Source: Dactylosporangium fulvum (GTDB lineage Bacteria > Actinomycetota > Actinomycetes > Mycobacteriales > Micromonosporaceae). From it: a stretch of 64,000 nt of DNA. Positions 26,169 to 33,864 of the stretch are shown in pieces. The translations under genes were made by a program, and so were the position numbers. The stretch covers positions 5,418,501 to 5,482,500 of the forward strand of contig NZ_CP073720.1 in NCBI RefSeq assembly GCF_025137375.1. Direction: 5' to 3'. Each line of letters starts with the position of its first letter. The first letter of the stretch is position 1. The notes beneath the pieces were generated by a model, which was not told where the DNA came from, ran no database searches, and was given only the letters and a program-made list of their open reading frames with translations.

Positions 26169-27362
26169 GTGACGACGACGCTGTTCACGCAGGAGTTCTG
26201 GAACAACCCCTTTCCGGTGTACGCGGCCCTGCGGGAGCAGGCGCCCGTGCACTGCGTGACGCTGCCGACCGGATCCGACATCTGGCTGGTCACCCGTTAC
26301 GCCGACGCCCGGGCCGCGCTCGGCGACCCGCGCCTGTCGAAGAAGCAGGGTGCCACCGACAACGCCAAGGCGATCACCGACAACCAGGTCAGTGCCCCGC
26401 TGACCCGGCACCTGCTCGCCAGCGACCCGCCCGACCACACCCGGCTGCGGCGGCTCGTCGCGAAGGTCTTCACCGCCCGCCGGGTCGAGGACCTGCGGCC
26501 CCGGGTCGAGAAGCTCAGCGCGGCCCTCGTCGACGGGATGCGGCCGAAGGGGCGCGCCGACCTGGTCGAGGACTACGCCGTCCAGCTGCCGATCCAGGTC
26601 ATCTGCGAGCTGCTCGGCGTGCCGGTCGAGGACCAGGCGGACTTCCGGCGGTGGACCGGCGTCATGGTCGCCGGCTCCGCCAGCACCGCCGGCATCCCGG
26701 AGGCGGCGGCCGCGTTCCTGGGCTACCTGCGGGCGCTCATCGCGACCAAGCGCGCGACGCCCGCCGACGACCTGCTGAGCGGCCTGATCGCGACCCGGGA
26801 CCAGGACGACCGGCTCAGCGAGGACGAGCTGACGTCGATGGTGTTCCTGCTGCTGGTCGCCGGGCACGAGACGACCGTCAACCTGATCACCAACGGGATG
26901 TACACGCTGCTGACCCGCCCCGACGAGCACCGGCGCCTGATCGACGACCCGGCGCTGATCCCGGCCGCCGTGGAGGAGTTCCTGCGGCTGGAGAGCCCGG
27001 TCGAGACGGCGACGTTCCGCACGGCCGTCGAACCGGTCACGTTCGGCGACGTGACGATCCCGGCCGGGGCGCTGGTCGCCATCTCGCTGCTCAGCGCCGA
27101 TCGCGACCCCGAGCGGTTCCCCGACCCGGACTCGTTCGACCTGTCCCGCCCGGACAACCAGCACCTGGCGTTCGGGCACGGGATCCACTACTGCCTGGGC
27201 GCGCCGCTGGCCCGGCTCGAGGCGCAGATCGCGTTCACCGACCTGCTGGCCGCGTTCCCGGACATGCGGCTCGCGGTCCCGGCCGCCGAGCTGACCTGGC
27301 GCCCGGGCGTGCTGATCCACGGCGCGACGGCGCTCCCCGTGACGCTGCGGCCCGCCCGGTAG
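26169..27362 (+). CDS. Cytochrome P450, CYP107-like
   Basis: The 397-residue bacterial class I P450 needs a ferredoxin and reductase. The I-helix AGHETT is at residues 231-236, the K-helix ExxR in EEFLRLESPVE, and the heme loop FGHGIHYCLGAPLAR with Cys342. No ferredoxin lies adjacent, so redox partners come from elsewhere. The substrate is unknown. GTG 26169 has a TACGGT box at 26157-26162 and no Shine-Dalgarno, fitting leaderless expression. A strong terminator follows. Confidence 0.95.
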   Translation: MTTTLFTQEFWNNPFPVYAALREQAPVHCVTLPTGSDIWLVTRYADARAALGDPRLSKKQGATDNAKAITDNQVSAPLTRHLLASDPPDHTRLRRLVAKVFTARRVEDLRPRVEKLSAALVDGMRPKGRADLVEDYAVQLPIQVICELLGVPVEDQADFRRWTGVMVAGSASTAGIPEAAAAFLGYLRALIATKRATPADDLLSGLIATRDQDDRLSEDELTSMVFLLLVAGHETTVNLITNGMYTLLTRPDEHRRLIDDPALIPAAVEEFLRLESPVETATFRTAVEPVTFGDVTIPAGALVAISLLSADRDPERFPDPDSFDLSRPDNQHLAFGHGIHYCLGAPLARLEAQIAFTDLLAAFPDMRLAVPAAELTWRPGVLIHGATALPVTLRPAR

Positions 27363-27391
27363 GGCCCCGCGTTCTGTCCGGCGCACACGAA

Positions 27392-27422
27392 AGCGGCGGC
27401 CTTCCCACGGAAGGCCGCCGCT
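27392..27422. terminator. Bidirectional terminator, P450/chitinase
   Basis: A perfect 14-bp stem (AGCGGCGGCCTTCC with its complement) has a 3-base CAC loop and is followed by a CTCTCTCTC tract. It lies between the convergent P450 and chitinase genes. Confidence 0.9.
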
Positions 27423-27449
27423 CTCTCTCACACCCCACGTGAGAACGAA

Positions 27450-28880
27450 CTACGGGAGGGTCCACCGCTGGTTGGCGCTGGCGAAGCAGTCCCAGATCTG
27501 CAGCCGCGCACCGTCGGCGGAGCTGTTGTCGGTGACGTCGAGGCACTTGTTCGACACCGGGTTGCGCAGGGTGCCGTTGGACTGGCTCTGCCAGACCTGG
27601 GCGCCGGAGCCGTTGCAGTCCCAGAGCTGGATCTTGGTGCCGTTGGCGGTGCCGGCGCTGGTCACGTCCATGCACTTGCCGAGGGCCCGCAGGGTGCCGT
27701 CACCGGCGACGGTCCAGTTCTGGGCGTTGGTGCCGTTGCAGGTGTACAGCTGGATCGCCGCCCCGTTGGCGGTGGAGGCCCCCGCGATGTCGATGCACTT
27801 GCCGGCCAGGCCGGTGATGCGGCCGGTGCGGCCGGTCGGGGGCTGGCTGGTCGGGGGCTGGGTGGTGCCGCCCGTCGCGGTCTGGTAGGCGGCGTTGATC
27901 AGTGAGTTGGCGCCGGCGGCGTCCTGGGACAGTTCCCAGAACATGATGCCGCCGCCGTTGGTCATGGCCCACTGGGTCTTGCGGCGTACCGTGGTCAGGC
28001 TGTTGTAGCACTCGTTGGAGCCGTTGACGGTGGTGCAGTCCCGGTTGGCGTTGGCCGGGTCGCGGGAGACCAGGTCGGCGAAGGTGTAGTAGCCGGGCCG
28101 GGAGTAGATCGGCACGCCGATGACGGCCTTGCTGGCCGGCAGGCCGCGGCCTTTCCAGAAGTTGACCGCGTTGACGGACCAGTCGTAGCTGGAGTGCGGG
28201 TTGCCGCCGTCGTAGGTCATGATGTTGAGCCAGTCGACGTAGCCGAACACGGCCGGCTGGACACCGTTGGCGGTGCCGCCCTCGGAGACCACGGCGGCGG
28301 TGAGCAGCTTGCCCCGGCTGTGCATCGCGGTGCTCAGCTGCGACATGAGGGCCGTGTAGTTGTTACCGGAAGCGCCCGGGTCCGGGTACTCCCAGTCGAT
28401 GTCGACACCGTCGAGGTTGTACTGGTTGATCAGGTTGACGACGTTGTTGACGAACGCGGTCCGCGCGGTGGCGTTGCCGGCGAGGGCCTCGAACGCCGAG
28501 TCGTTGCCGTCGTTCCAGCCGCCGATCGAGATCGACACCTTGACGTTCTGGGCGTGGCCCAGCGACACGATCGACTGCAGCTTCGCCGGGTTGGGCAGGC
28601 CCTGCAGGCTGCCGTTGCTGTTGGGCAGCACAAACGCGTAGTTGATGTGGGTGAGCTTGTCGTACGGGATGGCGTTGGCGCTACCGGCCCAGGACGGCAT
28701 GTAGCCGATGTTCTTGAAGCCGTTGGGCAGCACCGCCGCATCAGCCGAAGGCTGGACGGCAAGAGCGACGAACGCGCCCGCGGCCGCCGTAGCGACCGCG
28801 AGAGCCCCGGCCACAAGGGCCGAACGGCGTGACCGGTGACGTCCGGGACGGGCGGCCCCGGACTCCGACGGGGAGGACAT
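27450..28880 (-). CDS. Secreted GH18 chitinase with ricin-type CBM13
   Basis: Hydrolyses chitin outside the cell. The 476 residues begin with a twin-Arg-rich signal region (RHRSRRSALVAGALAVATAA, cleavage near ADA at about 48). A GH18 barrel follows with SISIGGW and the catalytic DGVDIDWEYP (Glu164), then a Thr/Pro linker (TTQPPTSQPPTGRTG) and a C-terminal ricin-B-like trefoil (GKCIDIAG, QLYTCNGTNAQNW, QIWDCFASANQRW) for carbohydrate binding. ATG 28880 follows AAGGAGCACTC. Its promoter at 29017-29046 has an embedded palindrome, consistent with induction by chitin products. Confidence 0.95.
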   Translation of the reverse strand: MSSPSESGAARPGRHRSRRSALVAGALAVATAAAGAFVALAVQPSADAAVLPNGFKNIGYMPSWAGSANAIPYDKLTHINYAFVLPNSNGSLQGLPNPAKLQSIVSLGHAQNVKVSISIGGWNDGNDSAFEALAGNATARTAFVNNVVNLINQYNLDGVDIDWEYPDPGASGNNYTALMSQLSTAMHSRGKLLTAAVVSEGGTANGVQPAVFGYVDWLNIMTYDGGNPHSSYDWSVNAVNFWKGRGLPASKAVIGVPIYSRPGYYTFADLVSRDPANANRDCTTVNGSNECYNSLTTVRRKTQWAMTNGGGIMFWELSQDAAGANSLINAAYQTATGGTTQPPTSQPPTGRTGRITGLAGKCIDIAGASTANGAAIQLYTCNGTNAQNWTVAGDGTLRALGKCMDVTSAGTANGTKIQLWDCNGSGAQVWQSQSNGTLRNPVSNKCLDVTDNSSADGARLQIWDCFASANQRWTLP

Positions 28881-29016
28881 GAGTGCTCCTTCGGGTGGGT
28901 CGACCGGCACACGGGCATGGTGGGCGGCCCGCGGACGCCGCGGCCGCCATCTGGCAAGGATGGTCGGGGGTGGCCGCGTCGTTCGAAGAGCGCCGGTGCG
29001 ATGACAGGTGGCTGAG

Positions 29017-29046
29017 ACGATAGGAAAGTTAACTATTAGCTGTCAA
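29017..29046 (-). promoter_or_regulatory. Chitinase promoter with operator in the spacer
   Basis: On the minus strand, TTGACA (29046-29041) and TATCGT (29022-29017) are 18 bases apart. The spacer is unusually AT-rich and holds ATAGTTAACTTTCCTAT, an imperfect dyad that would overlap RNA polymerase contacts. It resembles repressor sites before sugar-hydrolase genes in Streptomyces, but the regulator is not identified. Confidence 0.55.
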
Positions 29047-29071
29047 TGTAAGTCTTGATTAAAGTCGATAA

Positions 29072-29083
29072 GGAAGCGCTTCC
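29072..29083. promoter_or_regulatory. GGAAGCGCTTCC palindrome, LacI-type operator candidate
   Basis: A perfect 12-bp palindrome with the central CG step typical of LacI-family operators lies 26 bases upstream of the chitinase -35 box. The LacI regulator at 36001-37044 is a possible ligand, though its own upstream site differs outside the core AGCGCT. Confidence 0.45.
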
Positions 29084-29246
29084 ACGCAGGCCGACCAGCC
29101 CAGAGACCCTCGAGTCGGCAGCGCGGAACACCGCTACGGAAGCACTCAACCCCGGCACCACACCCCGGACCGCGACCGACACCACGGACCCCGGCGCGCA
29201 GGGCCGCGAAACGACGGCGCGACCGCCGTGCCGGCGGTCACGCCGC

Positions 29247-29388
29247 CCCAACTACGCGCCGATCTTGGAGTTGTGGCGCCATGAACCTCCGAATTTGTCC
29301 GGATTTGTCAAGGACCACAACTCCAAGATCGGCGCGGTTTTGTCGGGGTTGACGCGCGAGGGATCCGAATTGCGCAACAGGCTCCCGG
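29247..29388. repeat. Second copy of the large palindromic element (partial)
   Basis: These 142 bases match 520-661 with only two substitutions (29303 and 29338). The perfect 21-bp inner inverted repeat is kept (29256-29276 and 29315-29335), as is the right middle arm, but the left middle and outer arms are absent. The right flank (29393-29416) carries CTGGAGTTTCCCACGATC, half of the small GATC/GGAAAC hairpin. It sits between the chitinase promoter and the XRE regulator's 3' end. Confidence 0.85.
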
Positions 29389-29424
29389 GGCAGCCTGGAG
29401 TTTCCCACGATCGAGGGAGTCGGG

Positions 29425-30270
29425 TCAGGCGAACTGCTGCAGGCCCACCACCGCGAGCAGCGCCAGCTTCTCGGCCGCGTCCGTGCCGGGCTGCGGGGTC
29501 AGGACCAGCAGGAACTGGCGCTGGTCGGGGGTCATCAGCGTCTCGCAGTCCACCCGCACCGGGCCCACCTGCTTGTTCAGGATCGTCTTCCGGTCGGCGC
29601 GGCGGACCGCGACCTCGTGCTCGTCCCACCGTGCGGCGAACTCCGGGCTCGCCGACCGCAACCGGCGCACCAGGCCCTCGACGTCGGCGTCGCCGTGGCG
29701 GCGGGCGGCCGTCGCGCGGAGGTCGGCCACCACGGCGCGGGTGTGGTGCTCGGCCTCGTCCGCCGGGTAGGTGACGCGGGACTCCGGCTCCATGAACCAC
29801 CGCCACGGATGGTAGCGCCGGTCCCCCCGCATCCCCAGATGGCCACCCGTGAGCAGGACCGACATGCGGTTCTGCGCCAGCGTCTCCCCCAGGTCCGAGG
29901 CGATCGTCGCCGGGGTGTCGCCGAGCAGGTCCAGCATCCGCATGAGGCCGGCGCGGGCGTGCGCCTCGGCGCCGCCGGAGACCGGCGGGCGGTGACCCGC
30001 CAGGTGAAACAGGTGGTCCCGCTCGTCGTCGCTCAGCCGCAGGGCCCGGGCGAGGGCGGTCAGCATCTGCGCCGACGGCTGGGCGCTGCGGCCCTGCTCG
30101 AGCCGCACGACGTAGTCGGTGGACATGCCCGCGAGCAGCGCGACCTCCTCGCGGCGCAGGCCGGTGGTCCGCCGCCGGGGACCCTCGGCGAGACCGACGT
30201 CGCCGGGCTGGAGGGCCAGCCGACGGCGGCGCAGGAAGTCGGCGAGGTCGTCACGCTGCATGTCCCCCAT
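29425..30270 (-). CDS. XRE-family regulator with MmyB-like ligand domain
   Basis: The 281-residue protein has an N-terminal XRE helix-turn-helix (RRRTTGLRREEVALLAGMSTDYVVRLEQGR) and the C-terminal MmyB-like PAS-type domain that binds fatty-acid-like ligands (NRMSVLLTGGHLG, YHPWRWFMEPESR). This architecture is very common in actinomycetes, usually beside an oxidoreductase gene that it controls. Here the divergent neighbour is a deleted aldo/keto reductase. ATG 30270 follows GGAGGGG; a second ATG at 30261 is possible. Confidence 0.93.
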   Translation of the reverse strand: MGDMQRDDLADFLRRRRLALQPGDVGLAEGPRRRTTGLRREEVALLAGMSTDYVVRLEQGRSAQPSAQMLTALARALRLSDDERDHLFHLAGHRPPVSGGAEAHARAGLMRMLDLLGDTPATIASDLGETLAQNRMSVLLTGGHLGMRGDRRYHPWRWFMEPESRVTYPADEAEHHTRAVVADLRATAARRHGDADVEGLVRRLRSASPEFAARWDEHEVAVRRADRKTILNKQVGPVRVDCETLMTPDQRQFLLVLTPQPGTDAAEKLALLAVVGLQQFA

Positions 30271-30396
30271 CGTCCCCTCCGCGCGGAGCCGCAGCCAGGG
30301 AGCGGCGCTCCTACGAAGAACGCTCCGCTGTCACAGGCCGCCGCGCGGGGGCATGGTGCAGGAAAGGCACGGCACATCACGTACAGGAGACACCAG

Positions 30397-30659
30397 ATGC
30401 GCATCACGAACCTCGGCGCGACCGGGCCCGGGGCGCCACGGTCGCACAGGTCGCGATCGCGTGGGTCATGGCTCAGGGCACGGACATCGTGCCGGTCGTC
30501 GGCGCACGCACGCGGGAGCGGCTCACCGAGTCGCTCGGCGCGGCCGACCTGACCCTGACCGCCGACGATCTCGCCACGATCGAGCGGGCGGTCCCCGAAG
30601 GCTCGGCCAAGGGCGACCGTTACCCGTCCGCGATGATGGGCACGCTGGGCACCCGCTGA
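30397..30659 (+). pseudogene. Aldo/keto reductase with large internal deletion
   Basis: A good ribosome-binding site (CAGGAGACACCAG) and ATG at 30397 begin MRITNLGATGP. From about 30430 the sequence continues, one frame off, as the C-terminal end of an aldo/keto reductase: ATVAQVAIAWVMAQGTDIVP, then VVGARTRERLTESLGA, to the stop at 30657-30659. About 240 residues with the catalytic Tyr/Lys/His are missing. The promoter, start and tail are intact, which points to a single internal deletion. It was probably the target of the divergent XRE regulator. Confidence 0.75.
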
Positions 30660-30711
30660 CCGTTCCCCGGTCCACGGCCGGCCCGGTGTGCCGCCATGGG
30701 TGGACGGCGCG

Positions 30712-31290
30712 CTAGTCGTCGGGCATGTGACCGCCGGCGCCGATCAGGAACGCCAGCAGCGCGCAGAAGCCGACCACGATGAGCGCGAACGTCGTGAACC
30801 GGCCGACCGGCTCGGCGACGGTGACGTTGAACCAGCCGCGCGGGTCGACCCGGACCGGCAGGCGCTCGCCGACCTTCGGCTCGCCGTCGAGGAACCGCAC
30901 CCCGCCGAGCTCCTTGCCGGTCGCCGAGTCACTGACGTGGAAGACGGGAGCATCGCCGTTGCTGATCCCGGTGACCACCGCGTCGACGGGCCGTCCCTCG
31001 ACGGACATGTAGACCGGCAGTACCACCAGCGCCGCGAGCCATGCCGTGAACGTCAGCACCAGGAACATCACGACCCTGGTCGCGGCGGTGTGGTCGGGCG
31101 CGCCGGCCCGGTGGACCAGGTAGCCCGGGACGGCGGCCGCCAGGGACAGCACCGAGCCGACGAGCAGCCAGGTGAAGCCCGGCCGGCCGGCGATCAGCCC
31201 GGTGATCGCGACGAGCACCGCGGTGAGGACAAACGCAGCCGTCGTGCGCCAGATCCCGGTCCACAGGGCGTGCCACGGATAATGCCTCAC
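30712..31290 (-). CDS. DUF3592-like membrane protein
   Basis: The 192-residue integral membrane protein has about four helices (FVLTAVLVAITGLIA, FTWLLVGSVLSLAAAVPGYL, VVMFLVLTFTAWLAALVVL, TFALIVVGFCALLAFLIGA). Between the third and fourth is an extracytoplasmic beta-rich domain of the DUF3592 type (GDAPVFHVSD, VGERLPVRVDP). Function unknown. GTG 31290 has TACGGT (31303-31298) seven bases upstream and no Shine-Dalgarno, indicating leaderless translation. Confidence 0.8.
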   Translation of the reverse strand: MRHYPWHALWTGIWRTTAAFVLTAVLVAITGLIAGRPGFTWLLVGSVLSLAAAVPGYLVHRAGAPDHTAATRVVMFLVLTFTAWLAALVVLPVYMSVEGRPVDAVVTGISNGDAPVFHVSDSATGKELGGVRFLDGEPKVGERLPVRVDPRGWFNVTVAEPVGRFTTFALIVVGFCALLAFLIGAGGHMPDD

Positions 31291-31353
31291 GACGGCCACC
31301 GTAGGCGATCGCGGGCGCCCGCGCTGCCCCCCGCCGCGGCGGGCGGCACGGGC

Positions 31354-31719
31354 TCAGACCTTGCCGGCCACCCGCGTCACCGCGTCGGCGTAGTCGGGCA
31401 CGTCCGCCATCGCCGCGGCCAGGCGCAGGAACGGCAGCGCCTCCCGGCCGCGGTTCTGCCGCTCCAGGGTGCGGCCGAGCAGGTGACACGCGTAGTGGTC
31501 GGTCGGGTCCCGGTCGACCAGGGTGCGCAGGTGGGTCTCGGCCCGCTGCAGCTGCGCGGACGCGAAGTAGGCGCGGGCCAGCCACAGGCGCACCTCGGCG
31601 TTGCCGGGCTCCTCGTCGAGGACGGTGGCGAGGATCTTCGCCGCCTCGATCGGGTCACCGGCATCGAAGTAGAGGACACCCCTCCGGTACTCGGCGATCA
31701 GGTCGTTCGTTTCGCTCAT
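31354..31719 (-). CDS. Tetratricopeptide-repeat protein
   Basis: A 121-residue all-helical protein built of about three TPR units (YRRGVLYFDAGDPIEAAKIL, AEVRLWLARAYFASAQLQRA, THLRTLVDRDPTDHYACHLL). Similar small actinobacterial TPR proteins are adaptors of unknown role. The start at 31719 (MSETND) is chosen because the seven residues upstream are not conserved in character. It follows 37 bases after the lipase start and may be read from its upstream region. Confidence 0.85.
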   Translation of the reverse strand: MSETNDLIAEYRRGVLYFDAGDPIEAAKILATVLDEEPGNAEVRLWLARAYFASAQLQRAETHLRTLVDRDPTDHYACHLLGRTLERQNRGREALPFLRLAAAMADVPDYADAVTRVAGKV

Positions 31720-31756
31720 GGGAGCTTCCAACGCCCGCACATACCCGCAATGTTCC

Positions 31757-32587
31757 CTAATGGGCCTTGAGCCAGCCGACGAGGTCGTCGAGGACCTGCT
31801 CCTGCTCCGGCTCGTTGTAGACCTCGTGGTGCAGGCCCTCGTACACGTGCAGGGTCAGGTCGGCCGATCCGGCCCGGGCGGCGATCAGGCGGCTGCTCTC
31901 GGCGTCGACGAGGCGGTCCTCGGCGCCGTGCAGCACGAGCGCCGGCAGCGTCAGCTCGGGCAGGCGGCGCTGGAAGAGCGCCATCTGGGTGAGCATCGCG
32001 CCGCCGAGCCCGGCCGGGATCTTGCCGTGGTGCACCAGCGGGTCGGCGTCGTAGCGGGCCACGACGCCGGGGTCCTTCGAGATGTACCGCGAGGGCAGCG
32101 ACTGCACCGGCGCGCCCGGCGCGATCCGGCCCAGCACCTTCGCCACCGCGATCGCCGGCTTCGGGATGCCCTTGCCGGGCAGGACCGGGGTGCCGGACAG
32201 GACCAGCCCGCGCAGCCGGTCCTGGTGGTCGAGCGCGTAGGCGAGCGCGATCATCGCGCCCATGCTGTGGCCGATGAGGAACGGCGCCCGGCCGGGGTGG
32301 CGGCGGGCCACCTCGCCGAAGAGCACGTCGAGGTCGGCGGTGTACTCGGCGATCCGCCGGGCGAGGAGCCGCTTGCCCGACGAGCGGCCGTGGCCGCGGT
32401 GGTCGGGGGCGTAGACGACCAGGCCGAGCTCGCCGAGGCGGGCCACCACGTGGTCGTACCGGCGGGCGTGCTCCCCCATGCCGTGGGAGAGGACCACGGC
32501 ACCGGCCGGCTCGCCGCCGGGGGTCCACACGTCGTAGACGATGGTGGCGCCGCCACCCCCGGTCAGCCTGAACTCGTCGCGCTGCAT
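31757..32587 (-). CDS. Alpha/beta hydrolase, monoacylglycerol-lipase-like
   Basis: The 276-residue serine hydrolase has VVLSHGMGEHARRY as the oxyanion HG motif, VYAPDHRGHGRSSGKR, the nucleophile elbow GHSMGA and a C-terminal HVYEGLHHEVYNEP with the catalytic His; the acid is in LHGAEDRLVD. These are the marks of the Hydrolase_4 / monoglyceride-lipase group. No signal peptide is seen, so it is cytoplasmic or membrane-associated. ATG 32587 is preferred over the longer frame to 32746, which overlaps a VOC gene remnant and the next gene. Confidence 0.9.
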   Translation of the reverse strand: MQRDEFRLTGGGGATIVYDVWTPGGEPAGAVVLSHGMGEHARRYDHVVARLGELGLVVYAPDHRGHGRSSGKRLLARRIAEYTADLDVLFGEVARRHPGRAPFLIGHSMGAMIALAYALDHQDRLRGLVLSGTPVLPGKGIPKPAIAVAKVLGRIAPGAPVQSLPSRYISKDPGVVARYDADPLVHHGKIPAGLGGAMLTQMALFQRRLPELTLPALVLHGAEDRLVDAESSRLIAARAGSADLTLHVYEGLHHEVYNEPEQEQVLDDLVGWLKAH

Positions 32588-32633
32588 GGCAGCATCGTGC
32601 GGTGCGGCGGCCGCACCGCGCAAGCATCCGGCG

Positions 32634-32703
32634 TCAGCCGGCGCACTCGGCGACGCTGCGCCCCACGTAGAACTTGTTGCCCTCGGGGCCGGCGAGGGTG
32701 GCC
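32634..32703 (-). pseudogene. C-terminal scrap of a VOC/glyoxalase-like protein
   Basis: On the minus strand the last 23 codons before a TGA at 32636-32634 read ATLAGPEGNKFYVGR then SVAECAG. This matches the C-terminal beta strand of VOC-fold proteins (typically LADPEGNEFCV). An in-frame stop lies just upstream, and the sulfite-oxidase-like gene ends at 32709, so the rest of the gene is lost. Confidence 0.6.
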
Positions 32704-32708
32704 CGCGG

Positions 32709-33800
32709 TCATCCGCCACACGAACGGCCGTCGCCGTTTTCGACACAGGTGACCCGGACCGTGCTCCAGGCCGTGTTCATGTAGCCCGACGGGTTCCAGA
32801 CGTGCTCGACGCGCTCGGGTTGCACGGCGGCGCTGTCGTCCCAGGCACGGGCGGTGATCTCCGCCGTCCCGGGCGGAAGTCGTACGGTCAGCCGCCACCG
32901 CCGCCAGGCCCAGGGCCCGGCGGGTTCGCCGAGGTCCGCCTGCCGCCAGTGCCGGCCGCCGTCGACGGACACGTCCACGCGGGCGACCGCCCGGCCGTCG
33001 CCGGCGGCGGCGTAACCGCTGACCCGCACCGGCCCGGCGGGCAGCGTGCGGCCCTCCTGCGGGCACAGGACGGCGGCGTTGAGCGCCGCGACGCCGAGGG
33101 AGAGGCCGTGTCCCTGCGCGGCCTCGGCCGGGTCCGCGTCGGCGGGCAGCAGCCGGTAGTCCCGGGCCTGGAACCGGTTGTCCGACGGCCGCTCCTGCGC
33201 GGTGACCCGCCGGAGCCACTTGACGCTGCGGGCGCCGATGTAGCCCGGGACGACGACCCGCAGCGGCCCGCCGTGGACCGGCGGCAGCGGCGCGCCGTTC
33301 ATGCCCCAGGCGAGCAGGACCTCCCGGGCGGTGGCCTTGGCGACGGGGATCGACCCGCCGAACGCCTCGGCGCCGAGGAACGCGACGTGCCCGGCCTCCG
33401 GCCGCAGCCCGGCGGCGGCGAGCACGTCGGCGAGCGCGGCACCGGTCCACTCGGCGGTGGAGACCGCGCACGGTCCCCACGGCACCTGTCCCGGGATGTC
33501 CCGCGCGGCGGCCAGTTCGGCCCTCCGGTTGCCCGCGCACTGGAGGGTCGCGACGACCGTACGGACCGCGAACCGCTCCCGGAGGCCGGCGAGCGACAGC
33601 CGGAGCGGCCGCTCGACGAGCCCGTCCACGTCCAGCCGGAAGGCGTCCGGGTCGAGCTGCTGGATGTCCGCGTGGTTGCGGCTGAAGAAGGTGTCGACGG
33701 GCGTGACGTCGTGCCGGTCGAGGGCGTCCGGGACGGGCTCCGCGTTGAACGGACGCTCCTCGTGCACCACGGTGTCGTCCCGCTTGCCCCACAACCCCAC
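32709..33800 (-). CDS. Sulfite-oxidase-family molybdopterin oxidoreductase
   Basis: The 363 residues hold an Oxidored_molyb domain and a C-terminal Mo-co dimerisation (Ig-like) domain. The Mo-ligating Cys88 is in VATLQCAGNRR, followed by VPWGPCAVSTAEWTG and GGPLRVVVPGYIGARSVKWL, as in sulfite oxidase. No signal peptide or heme domain is visible, so it is a cytoplasmic enzyme with an unknown electron acceptor. Sulfite oxidation is the likeliest activity. It is transcribed away from the amidase with about 60 bases between them. Confidence 0.92.
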   Translation of the reverse strand: MGLWGKRDDTVVHEERPFNAEPVPDALDRHDVTPVDTFFSRNHADIQQLDPDAFRLDVDGLVERPLRLSLAGLRERFAVRTVVATLQCAGNRRAELAAARDIPGQVPWGPCAVSTAEWTGAALADVLAAAGLRPEAGHVAFLGAEAFGGSIPVAKATAREVLLAWGMNGAPLPPVHGGPLRVVVPGYIGARSVKWLRRVTAQERPSDNRFQARDYRLLPADADPAEAAQGHGLSLGVAALNAAVLCPQEGRTLPAGPVRVSGYAAAGDGRAVARVDVSVDGGRHWRQADLGEPAGPWAWRRWRLTVRLPPGTAEITARAWDDSAAVQPERVEHVWNPSGYMNTAWSTVRVTCVENGDGRSCGG

Positions 33801-33864
33801 GCCGCCAGCCTATGGCGCGGCGGCGCGGGGCGTGGGCGGGAACCGGCGGCTCACCCGCGGCTGG

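Larger units (their letters stand above)
28881..29246. other. Chitinase upstream region, no gene
   Basis: The 366 bases between the chitinase start and the dispersed repeat contain the AT-rich promoter (29017-29046), the palindrome at 29072-29083 and otherwise no supported coding sequence. Confidence 0.6.
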
